Source of the DNA: an uncultured Atopobiaceae bacterium
GTDB lineage: Bacteria; Actinomycetota; Coriobacteriia; Coriobacteriales; Atopobiaceae
Length of the DNA stretch: 7,905 bases
Direction: 5' to 3'
Assembly: GCA_905235165.1 (NCBI GenBank)
Contig: CAJOKK010000066.1
Coordinates: forward strand, 1 to 7,905
The stretch's first letter is position 1; each line of letters opens with the position of its first letter. Positions 1 through 5,951 of this stretch are shown one piece after another. The notes under the pieces were generated by a model. The model ran no database searches, had not been told where the DNA came from, and saw only the letters and a program-made list of their open reading frames with translations. Position numbers and translations under genes: made by a program.

Positions 1-8
1 CGAACAAA

Positions 9-43
9 ATGAGTCAAAAAGGACTACGGTAACTGACTCACTG
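9..43. repeat. 35-bp direct repeat, copy 1, with internal dyad
   Basis: This 35-base unit is identical to the unit at 65-99, at a period of 56 bases. It contains an inverted repeat, TGAGTCA at 10-16 and TGACTCA at 34-40, separated by 17 bases. After both copies comes the same CTGCGCC heptamer (41-47 here), directly abutting this copy. The sequence identity is seen directly. Its role is unknown. It could be a protein-binding site, a small intergenic repeat family, or a hairpin at the end of a gene lying to the left. Confidence 0.9.
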
Positions 44-64
44 CGCCAACCCCGCCCCCTCCGG

Positions 65-99
65 ATGAGTCAAAAAGGACTACGGTAACTGACTCACTG
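65..99. repeat. 35-bp direct repeat, copy 2, with internal dyad
   Basis: Second perfect copy of the unit at 9-43, with dyad arms at 66-72 and 90-96. The 21-base spacer between the copies (44-64) is C-rich and unrelated to the repeat. This copy ends 13 bases before the extended -10 candidate at 113-121 and covers the place where a -35 box would lie. A bound regulator here could therefore touch the promoter directly. That role is inference; only the repeat and dyad are visible. Confidence 0.9.
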
Positions 100-112
100 G
101 CTGCGCCCCCAC

Positions 113-121
113 TGCTAGAAT
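113..121 (+). promoter_or_regulatory. candidate extended -10 promoter of the operon
   Basis: TGC followed by TAGAAT (116-121) matches an extended -10 element with one mismatch to TATAAT. At 17-base spacing the -35 position (93-98, CTCACT) is poor, which is tolerated by extended -10 promoters or may point to an activator. A start site around 127-130 would place the first transcribed bases about 12 nt before riboswitch helix P1 at 141. The call rests on motif and position only. Confidence 0.45.
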
Positions 122-140
122 AAACCCCAACAAACAAATC

Positions 141-264
141 GAGGGTACGGTTTGCGAACTGCAATGCCTTCTGAAAGGATTCCGGTTCTACTCCGGATCA
201 GTCGTTGCTGTACTTCCGCGGATTCATGTAAGGCGAGGTCTTCTCGCCAATCCTGCCTGCCCTC
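141..264 (+). promoter_or_regulatory. cobalamin-type riboswitch aptamer (compact)
   Basis: Closing helix P1 is GAGGGTA (141-147) with TGCCCTC (258-264), seven pairs including one G-T wobble. Inside are a small stem CCTT/AAGG (167-170/175-178), the conserved-looking GATTCCGG-loop-CTCCGGA hairpin (181-185/193-197), a GCTGTA segment (207-212) and a perfect stem GGCGAG/CTCGCC (232-237/243-248). AAT then CCTGCC (252-257) stands directly before the P1 3' strand. The order and spacing match the core of known cobalamin riboswitches, for example the E. coli btuB leader with its GAATCC...CTGG hairpin and CCTGCC end. At about 124 nt it is shorter than classic adenosylcobalamin aptamers and appears to lack the large peripheral arm, which recalls the small class II aptamers. 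The downstream genes are all corrinoid uptake or synthesis genes. The alignment was made by eye, so the exact class is uncertain. Confidence 0.75.
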
Positions 265-297
265 ACGATGGCCTTAGGCCAGAGGGGAGGCTTTTTT
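255..297 (+). terminator. intrinsic terminator of the riboswitch expression platform
   Basis: GCCTGCCCTC (255-264) pairs with GAGGGGAGGC (282-291), nine pairs around one G-G mismatch. An inner stem TGGCC/GGCCA (269-273/277-281) is closed by a TTA loop, and six T follow at 292-297. This is a strong Rho-independent terminator placed before the first gene, so it acts as an attenuator. Its 5' arm overlaps the aptamer P1 3' strand at 258-264, so P1 and the terminator cannot form at the same time. Confidence 0.85.
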
Positions 298-390
298 GTT
301 TACGTTCTCAATAACAAGTTGAGTTAGGCAGCAAAACTAGTGAATTCTGTTCTACGGCCCTTCCATATCCAAACTGAAAGTGAGAAGACC
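298..390 (+). other. leader between terminator and first gene
   Basis: This stretch of 93 bases is less GC-rich than the genes and holds no further hairpin with a T-run. An in-frame GTG at 340 would extend the first gene by 17 residues, but that extension would sit ahead of a textbook lipoprotein signal peptide, so it is treated as untranslated. A weak purine stretch (GAGAAG, 382-387) is the only ribosome binding site candidate for the ATG at 391. Confidence 0.6.
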
Positions 391-873
391 ATGAAACGCA
401 TGATGACTGTCGCATTTGCTCTGAGCCTGGCCCTTTGCCTGGGTGCCTGCTCCAACGCCTCCCAGACGAGCGCTTCGAACGAGCCGCCCGTCTCCGCAAC
501 GGTAACGACGGCCAAGGGTTCCGTGTCGCTTGCCGATGGCACCTATCCCCTTGAGGTTGAGACTGATTCCAAAATGTTCCGATTCGACAAGGCCGAGCTG
601 AAGGTGGAGAAGGGCACCTGTACGGCGATTCTTACCATGCCGGGCGAGGGCTTCACGCGCTTGCACGTCGGAACGAGCGGGGAGGTGCTTAACGAGAAGG
701 GCGATGGCAGCGATGCCATCATCGAGCACGGTACTGACGGTGCGGGTAAGTATACCTTTGAAATTCCCGTTAGCGCCTTTGACGAGGAGCTGTCGGTTGC
801 GGCCTATGGCACCAAGGGTGACAAGTGGTACGACCACACCGTCACCTTCCATCTCGCTGACGCGACGAACTAA
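391..873 (+). CDS. small secreted lipoprotein of unknown function
   Basis: A 160-residue protein. Residues 1-20 form a lipoprotein signal peptide: Lys and Arg at 2-3, a hydrophobic stretch, and the lipobox LGAC with the lipidated Cys at 20. A Ser/Ala/Thr-rich linker follows (21-45). The remaining domain (about 46-156) is predicted to be mostly beta strand, with alternating hydrophobic residues and a C-terminal KWYDHTVTF stretch (145-153), giving an immunoglobulin-like or NEAT-like feel. I cannot name a family. Similar small lipoproteins beside iron or corrinoid ABC importers in gut anaerobes come to mind from memory only. ATG 391 is chosen over GTG 340 because it gives a normal signal peptide. 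It is the first gene after the riboswitch and lies 15 bases upstream of the binding-protein gene, so a role in corrinoid capture or delivery at the outer face of the membrane is a reasonable inference, loosely analogous to BtuG/BtuH lipoproteins of Bacteroides. No catalytic motif is seen. Confidence 0.8.
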   Translation: MKRMMTVAFALSLALCLGACSNASQTSASNEPPVSATVTTAKGSVSLADGTYPLEVETDSKMFRFDKAELKVEKGTCTAILTMPGEGFTRLHVGTSGEVLNEKGDGSDAIIEHGTDGAGKYTFEIPVSAFDEELSVAAYGTKGDKWYDHTVTFHLADATN

Positions 874-888
874 CACGAGGGTAGCGAC

Positions 889-2082
889 GTGAGTTTCTCG
901 AAAAGGTTGATGGGGGCGCTTGGCGCGCTCCTTATAGCAAGCTCCCTGCTTGGCTGCGCGAACGGTGCGCAAACAAAGCCCGCGGGCGACGCCTCGCAGG
1001 CAAGCGAGTCAACCACGCTGGTGGATGACTTCCATAACGACGACCTTGGCAACGGCATGGTGCCCTTCGAGTCGATGGAGCTGAGCTATGCTCGTCGCTT
1101 TACGATTGACTCCTATGATGGCCACTACAAGCTGATCTGCCTTGCTGATGGCGCCCGTTACCTCGTGGTCCCCAAAGACGCCCAGGTGCCCGACGGCCTT
1201 GCGTCAGACATCGTGGTGCTCCAGCAGCCTGTGAGCAACATCTACCTTGCCGCGAGCGACTCCATGTGCCTCTTTGACGCCCTGCACGCGCTTGACGCCA
1301 TCTCGGTGTCGGGCATTGAGCGCGACAAGTGGTCCATTCCCGCCGCGCAGGAGGCGATGGACGCGGGCAAGATCGTCTATGGCGGCTCCTACCGCTCGCC
1401 TGACTACGAGCTGCTTGCCAGCCGAGGCGTCGAGCTTGCGATCGAGAGCACCATGATCAACCATGCGCCGGAGGTGCGTGACAAGCTCAACGAGCTGGGC
1501 ATACCCGTCTTCACGGAGTGCTCCAGCCATGAGGAGGACCCGCTTGGCCGTGCCGAGTGGGTGAAGCTCTATGGCGTGCTGCTTGGCAAGGAAGAGGTGG
1601 CCGATGCGGCCTTCCAGCACCAGGTCGACCTCTTGAACGAGCTGCAGCAGAAGCCGACGAACAAGAAGGTTGCCTACTTCTACCTCAACAGCAACGGCGC
1701 GGCGGTGGTGCGCCGGCCTGGCGACTACGTGACGAAGATGATCGAGAAGGCCGGAGGGCAGTATGCCTTTGACGGCCTCGAGGCCTCGGATTCTGCTGCC
1801 AGCAGCGTGACCCTGCAGATGGAGGACTTCTTCTCCTATGCGAAGGATGCTGACGTGCTTATCTACAACGCCTCCATCGATGGGGGCGTCACCTCGCTCA
1901 AGGACCTCACGGCGAAAAACGAGCTGCTTGCCCAGTGCAAGGCAGTCAAGAAGGGTGATGTCTGGGTGACGAGCCAAGACATGTATCAGCAGATGCTCGA
2001 TGTGGGCACGATTACCTCAGACTTCCAGCATGCGCTGCTGGGCGAGGAAAAGGGCCTGACCTATTTGAGGCGACTGAAGTGA
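889..2082 (+). CDS. ABC importer substrate-binding lipoprotein, BtuF/FepB type
   Basis: A 397-residue protein that starts at GTG 889 behind a good ribosome binding site (GAGGGT, 877-882). The next Met (residue 8) would remove the basic Lys-Arg of the signal peptide, so GTG is preferred. Signal peptide residues 1-22 end in the lipobox LLGC, with lipidated Cys23, as expected for a Gram-positive binding protein anchored outside the membrane. Residues from about 110 follow the Peripla_BP_2 fold of binding proteins for siderophore, heme and cobalamin importers: a first lobe (about 110-215), a DPLGRAEWVKLYGVLLGKEE segment (217-236) at the start of the long linking helix, and a second lobe (about 258-390). 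A Cys-free N-terminal stretch of about 85 residues after the signal is longer than in E. coli BtuF. It overlaps the permease gene by GTGA. The operon context favours a corrinoid ligand; iron-siderophore or heme cannot be excluded from sequence. Confidence 0.88.
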   Translation: MSFSKRLMGALGALLIASSLLGCANGAQTKPAGDASQASESTTLVDDFHNDDLGNGMVPFESMELSYARRFTIDSYDGHYKLICLADGARYLVVPKDAQVPDGLASDIVVLQQPVSNIYLAASDSMCLFDALHALDAISVSGIERDKWSIPAAQEAMDAGKIVYGGSYRSPDYELLASRGVELAIESTMINHAPEVRDKLNELGIPVFTECSSHEEDPLGRAEWVKLYGVLLGKEEVADAAFQHQVDLLNELQQKPTNKKVAYFYLNSNGAAVVRRPGDYVTKMIEKAGGQYAFDGLEASDSAASSVTLQMEDFFSYAKDADVLIYNASIDGGVTSLKDLTAKNELLAQCKAVKKGDVWVTSQDMYQQMLDVGTITSDFQHALLGEEKGLTYLRRLK

Positions 2083-3152
2083 GTGGGCGAGAGGTGCGGA
2101 CAGCGGGACCTCGTCAGGCATCTGACGAGGGATATGGAGACGTGCGCGGCTTGCGAACGTCTTTGGTGTTTGCCCTGCTGTCCGCCCTCGTCCTGCTTGC
2201 CTTTGTGGCCAACCTCCTCGTTGGCTCGGTTGCCCTTGAGCCGCGCCAGATTCTTTCCATCTTGGCTGGAGCGACAGATGACCAGATGGCCTACCAGGTA
2301 ATCTGGTCCATTCGTCTGCCCCGTATCTGCGCCGCCGCCCTTCTGGGGGGTGCCCTGGGCCTCTCGGGCATGCTGCTGCAGACGCTCTTTGCCAACCCCA
2401 TCGCCGGCCCCTACGTGCTGGGCATCTCCAACGGAGCCAAGCTTGCCGTGGCCCTGGTGATGGTGGTCATTGTGGGAGACCTTCAGGCCATGAGCACCTG
2501 GATGCAGCTTGCGGCGGCCTTTGTGGGCTCCTTTGCGGTCATGGCCTTCGTGCTTGCGGTCTCGCGGCGCGTGAGCTCGTCGTCGGTGCTCGTGGTTGTG
2601 GGCGTGATGGTGGGCTATGTCTGCAACGCCGTTACCGACGTGCTCATCACCTTTGCCAGCGACGCGAATATCGTCAACCTGCGTAACTGGTCGCTAGGCA
2701 GCTTCTCGGGCACCAGCGGCTCGCAGGTCCTTGCGATGGCGGTCGTGGTGCTGACGGCCTTTGCCTTGACCTACCTGCTCGCCAAGCCGCTTGGCATCTA
2801 CCAACTGGGGGAGACCTACGCCGAGAGCATGGGCGTTGACGTGCGAACCTTTCGCCTCGTCGTCATCGTCTTGGCCAGCGTGCTCGCTGCTAGCGTCACG
2901 GCCTTTGCCGGGCCCATCAGCTTCGTGGGCGTCGCGGTGCCGCACGTGGCTCGCCACCTCTTGGGAACCTCCCGTCCCCAGCTGGTGATTCCGGCCTCCT
3001 TCCTTTCGGGCTCGCTCGTCTGCCTGGTCTGCGACCTCGTGGCCCGCGCGGCCTTTGCCCCCGTTGAGCTTCCCGTCTCCACGGTGACGGCGCTCTTTGG
3101 CGCTCCCGTGGTGATCTGGGTGCTTCTGAGCAGGCATGAGCGGGTGAGCTAG
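2079..3152 (+). CDS. ABC importer permease, FecCD/BtuC family
   Basis: A 357-residue polytopic membrane protein, the transport channel of the importer, normally acting as a homodimer with ten helices per subunit. It carries the family hallmarks: IRLPR (78-82) followed by the GGALGLSGMLLQTLFANPIA segment (90-109), YVLGISNGA (112-120), GPISFVGVAVPHVARHLLG (278-296) with the loop that contacts the ATPase, and ELPVSTVTALFGAPVVIWVL (330-349). The N-terminal 25 residues before the first helix are polar and somewhat long. It starts at GTG 2079, inside the stop of the binding-protein gene (GTGA overlap), with GAGG at 2067-2070 as ribosome binding site. Substrate is inferred as a corrinoid from the operon; the permease sequence alone does not separate cobalamin from siderophore or heme transport. 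Confidence 0.92.
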   Translation: MSGREVRTAGPRQASDEGYGDVRGLRTSLVFALLSALVLLAFVANLLVGSVALEPRQILSILAGATDDQMAYQVIWSIRLPRICAAALLGGALGLSGMLLQTLFANPIAGPYVLGISNGAKLAVALVMVVIVGDLQAMSTWMQLAAAFVGSFAVMAFVLAVSRRVSSSSVLVVVGVMVGYVCNAVTDVLITFASDANIVNLRNWSLGSFSGTSGSQVLAMAVVVLTAFALTYLLAKPLGIYQLGETYAESMGVDVRTFRLVVIVLASVLAASVTAFAGPISFVGVAVPHVARHLLGTSRPQLVIPASFLSGSLVCLVCDLVARAAFAPVELPVSTVTALFGAPVVIWVLLSRHERVS

Positions 3153-3154
3153 CG

Positions 3155-4015
3155 ATGCGGCAGGAACGAACTGACGCGCCGAGGGAGGCTCTGGAGAAGG
3201 ACGTTCTTCTCGCCACGCGGGGCCTTTCTGTGGGCTACGGTGTGCGGGCAATCGTGGAAGGCGTGGACCTTTCTTTGCGGGCGGGGCAGATACTCACGCT
3301 GGTTGGGCCCAATGGCGCGGGAAAGTCGACCATCCTGAGAACCCTCTGCGGCCAGCAGCAAGCTCTGGCTGGGACGATCTCGCTTTGTGGCTTTGATCTG
3401 CGCAGCTTGTCGGTTAAGGAGCGGGCGCGCCTGCTTGCCGTTCACCTGACCGAGCGGGTGAGGCCTGAGCTTCTGAGCTGCACCGAGGTGGTTGAGATGG
3501 GACGCGCTCCCTATACCGGCCTCATGGGGGCGACCACTTCTGCAGATCGCGAGAAGGTGCGCGATGCCATGGAGCTCATGCAGGTGTGGGAGCTGCGTGA
3601 CCGCGACTTCCTGCAGCTCTCGGATGGTCAGCGCCAGCGCGTGCTGCTCGCCCGCGCCATCTGTCAGGAACCGCGCGTGCTCGTGCTCGACGAGCCCATG
3701 AGCCACCTGGACGTGCGCTACCAGGTGGAGCTCATCCGGGTGCTTCGTCAGCTTTCGCATGAGCGGGGGATGGGCATCATCATGGCCTTGCATGAGCTTC
3801 CGCTCGCGCGGCGCGCCTCCGACTGGATCGTGTGCGTGAAGGAGGGCGCCGTGGCCTTGCAGGGGACGCCTGAGCAGGTCTTCGTGCCCGAGACGATCGA
3901 TGGGCTCTTTGACCTTGAGGCGGGAACCTATGACGCTTGGACGGGGGACGTGCGGGCCTTCGGGAGAGGGACTGATCTTGACGCAGCCTCGACCGAGCAG
4001 TCGGAGGTGCGCTGA
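3155..4015 (+). CDS. ABC importer ATPase, BtuD/FecE family
   Basis: A 286-residue cytoplasmic ATPase that drives the permease encoded just upstream (2-base gap). Visible motifs: Walker A GPNGAGKST (51-59), signature LSDGQ (155-159, Asp in place of the third-position Gly), Walker B VLVLDE (175-180), D-loop SHLD (183-186) and switch His213. The Q-loop region reads LAVHLTERVRPELLSCTEVV (94-113). Where most family members have Gln (VPQ) there is HLTE, a variant I recall in some siderophore-type ATPases with VLTE. The MGRAPYTGL stretch (115-123) is typical of FecE/BtuD proteins. About 40 residues follow the conserved core, including an acidic tail. It overlaps cbiD by one base (TGATG), so the importer is likely co-translated with the biosynthetic genes. 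Confidence 0.92.
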   Translation: MRQERTDAPREALEKDVLLATRGLSVGYGVRAIVEGVDLSLRAGQILTLVGPNGAGKSTILRTLCGQQQALAGTISLCGFDLRSLSVKERARLLAVHLTERVRPELLSCTEVVEMGRAPYTGLMGATTSADREKVRDAMELMQVWELRDRDFLQLSDGQRQRVLLARAICQEPRVLVLDEPMSHLDVRYQVELIRVLRQLSHERGMGIIMALHELPLARRASDWIVCVKEGAVALQGTPEQVFVPETIDGLFDLEAGTYDAWTGDVRAFGRGTDLDAASTEQSEVR

Positions 4016-5181
4016 TGCGACGGCTCGAGCGTTACGTGAACGCGGGCGGCAAGCGCCTGCGTTGTGGCTATACCACGGGCACCTGTGCTGCGGCGGCGAC
4101 GCGTGCGGCGGCGGAGCTCTTGCTCGGCGCGACCGAGGTGCCGGAGGTCGCCGTCGACACACCGGCGGGCGTTGAGGTGTTCGTGGAGGTCGAGCGTGTT
4201 GAGCGCGGAGATGGCTGGGTCGAGGCCTTCGTGCGCAAGGACGCGGGCGACGACGCGGACGTGACCGACGGGATGCTCCTGGCGGCGCGGGTGGAGCGTC
4301 GCGCTGAGCCGGGTGTGAGCATCGATGGGGGCCCTGGTGTGGGGCGCGTTACCAAGGTGGGACTCGACCAGGCCGTGGGCGAGGCGGCGATCAACTCGGT
4401 GCCGCGTGCCATGATCGCCGAGGCTGCGTGTGAGGCCGCCCAGGCACATGGCTTTGAGGGTGGTCTCGCCGTGACCATCTCGATTCCACGCGGAGCCGAG
4501 CTGGCGGCGCAGACCTTCAATCCACGGTTGGGCATTGAGGGAGGGCTCTCGGTCTTGGGAACGAGCGGCATCGTGCGTCCCATGAGCGAAGAGGCCCTTG
4601 TGGCTTCGATTGCCCTTGAGCTCAAGGTGCTCTATGAGACGGGTGCGCGCGACTTGGTGCTCGTGCCGGGCAACTTCGGCCACGACTTTGCCGTAGGTAC
4701 GCTCGGCTTGGACGAGCGGATCATCGTGAGCTGCTCGAACTATCTGGGCGCGGCCATCGACGAGGCGGCCCTTCTTGGCTTTGACAGCGTGCTGCTCGTG
4801 GGCCATCTGGGCAAGCTCGTCAAGGTGGCGGCGGGCGTGATGAACACGCACTCGCGCGTGGCCGACGCGCGTCTGGAGACGCTTGCCGCCCATGCCGCCT
4901 GCGCCGGCGCCTCGCAGGAGACGGTTTGCGCCATCATGGAGGCGGCCACTACCGACGCGGCGCTCGACCTTCTTGAGCAGGCGGGCCTGCTTGAGCGGAC
5001 GATGGATCGCGTGACGAGGCAGGTGGGCGCCCACCTTGCGCATCGTGCGGCGGGCCGCCTTGCCATCGAGGCCGTCATCTTCTCTCGCCAACGCGGTCTT
5101 TTGGGCCAAACGGACGGGGCGGAGGCGCTGCTCTTGCAGCATCGGGAGCAAGCGGGAATGACTGAGGGGGATATGCGATGA
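4015..5181 (+). CDS. cbiD: CbiD, cobalt-precorrin-5B C1-methyltransferase
   Basis: A 388-residue cytoplasmic enzyme of anaerobic cobalamin synthesis. It transfers a methyl from S-adenosylmethionine to C1 of cobalt-precorrin-5B, giving cobalt-precorrin-6A. It is not related to the other corrin methyltransferases and is recognised by its own motifs: LRCGYTTGTCAAAATRAA (15-32), KDAGDDADVTDG (75-86), GGPGVGRVTKVGL (105-117), INSVPRAMI (126-134), the NPRLGIEGG...LGTSGIVRPMS block (169-191), VPGNFG (217-222), SNYLG (241-245) and GHLGKLVKVAAGVMNTHS (263-280). Length is normal for the family. ATG 4015 is supported by GGAGGTG at 4003-4009. It overlaps the ATPase gene by one base and cbiF by four (ATGA). 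CbiD together with CbiG marks the oxygen-independent, cobalt-early route. Confidence 0.96.
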   Translation: MRRLERYVNAGGKRLRCGYTTGTCAAAATRAAAELLLGATEVPEVAVDTPAGVEVFVEVERVERGDGWVEAFVRKDAGDDADVTDGMLLAARVERRAEPGVSIDGGPGVGRVTKVGLDQAVGEAAINSVPRAMIAEAACEAAQAHGFEGGLAVTISIPRGAELAAQTFNPRLGIEGGLSVLGTSGIVRPMSEEALVASIALELKVLYETGARDLVLVPGNFGHDFAVGTLGLDERIIVSCSNYLGAAIDEAALLGFDSVLLVGHLGKLVKVAAGVMNTHSRVADARLETLAAHAACAGASQETVCAIMEAATTDAALDLLEQAGLLERTMDRVTRQVGAHLAHRAAGRLAIEAVIFSRQRGLLGQTDGAEALLLQHREQAGMTEGDMR

Positions 5182-5951
5182 TTCACTTTGTGGGGGCAGG
5201 GCCTGGTGCGCCTGACCTTATCACCGTGCGTGGCGCGAAGCTTCTGGGTGAGGCCGACGTCGTGATCTATGCCGGTTCGCTCGTGAACCCCGAGCTGCTC
5301 GAGCTCTGCCAGCCGAGCTGTCAGATTCATGACTCTGCGTCGATGACCCTTGAGCAGGTCATCGACGTCATGCTGGATTCGGAGCAGCGAGGTGCTTGCT
5401 GCGTGCGCCTGCATACCGGGGACCCGGCCCTCTATGGGGCCATTGCCGAGCAGATGGCTGAGCTCGACCAGCACGGGATTGCCTACGAGCTGGTGCCGGG
5501 CGTCTCGTCTCTCTTTGGCGCAGGGGCGGCCCTCAAGACCGAGTTCACCCGTCCCGGCGTCACGCAGTCGCTCATCGTGACGCGGGCGCAGGGCCGCACG
5601 CCCGTGCCGGAGCGCGAGCGGCTTTCGCTTTTGGCTCAACATGGAACGACCATGGTGCTCTTCCTCTCGGCCTCCCTGCTCGACCAGGCGCAAGAGGAGC
5701 TTCTGGCCGGCGGCTACGATGCGCAGACGCCGGTGGCGATCGTCTACCGGGCCACCTGGCCCGACGAGGCGATCTACCGCTGTCAGCTGGGGAGTCTGGC
5801 CGTCTGCGCTCGCGAGCACGGCGTGAGCCACACGGCGCTCGTGGTGATCGGCGACGTACTCTCTGGCGAGGGGGAGCGTTCGCGTCTCTATGACCCCAGC
5901 TTCTCGCATGGATTCCGCGAGGCCGAGGGGAGCGACGAGCCATGCGCGTGA
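5178..5951 (+). CDS. cbiF: CbiF, cobalt-precorrin-4 C11-methyltransferase
   Basis: A 257-residue SAM-dependent methyltransferase of the tetrapyrrole methylase fold. It methylates C11 of cobalt-precorrin-4 to give cobalt-precorrin-5A. Motifs: the N-terminal VGAGPGAPDLITVRG (5-19), YAGSLVNPELL (31-41), HTGDPALYGA (79-88), LVPGVSSLFGAGAAL (105-119), the EFTRPGVTQSLIVTRAQGR segment (122-140) and VYRATWPDE (189-197), all characteristic of CbiF/CobM. Full length for the family, with an unremarkable short acidic tail. ATG 5178 lies in the cbiD stop, behind GAGGGGG at 5164-5170. Its 3' end overlaps cbiGH by ten bases. Confidence 0.96.
   Translation: MIHFVGAGPGAPDLITVRGAKLLGEADVVIYAGSLVNPELLELCQPSCQIHDSASMTLEQVIDVMLDSEQRGACCVRLHTGDPALYGAIAEQMAELDQHGIAYELVPGVSSLFGAGAALKTEFTRPGVTQSLIVTRAQGRTPVPERERLSLLAQHGTTMVLFLSASLLDQAQEELLAGGYDAQTPVAIVYRATWPDEAIYRCQLGSLAVCAREHGVSHTALVVIGDVLSGEGERSRLYDPSFSHGFREAEGSDEPCA

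Noticed and set aside
9..99. Possible minimal CRISPR array (two 35-bp repeats around a 21-bp spacer)
   Set aside because: Only two copies, a spacer shorter than normal CRISPR spacers, no third degenerate repeat, and no cas genes in the window.
9..99. TGAGTCA/TGACTCA as an AP-1/GCN4 type binding site
   Set aside because: Those are eukaryotic bZIP sites; the context is clearly bacterial, so the match is coincidental.
340..390. GTG 340 as the start of the first gene
   Set aside because: It would add 17 polar residues ahead of a complete lipoprotein signal peptide starting at ATG 391.
3149..4162. Long minus-strand open frame (337 codons) opposite the ATPase gene
   Set aside because: It lies antisense to a gene with full ABC motifs; the translation is low-complexity and Arg/His/Pro-rich, as expected from GC-rich shadow frames.
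3928..5151. Long minus-strand open frame (407 codons) opposite cbiD
   Set aside because: Antisense shadow of cbiD with His/Arg/Ala-rich content and no recognisable domain or ribosome binding site.
4740..5909. Long minus-strand open frame (389 codons) opposite cbiD and cbiF
   Set aside because: Spans two well-supported overlapping genes on the other strand; composition is shadow-like.
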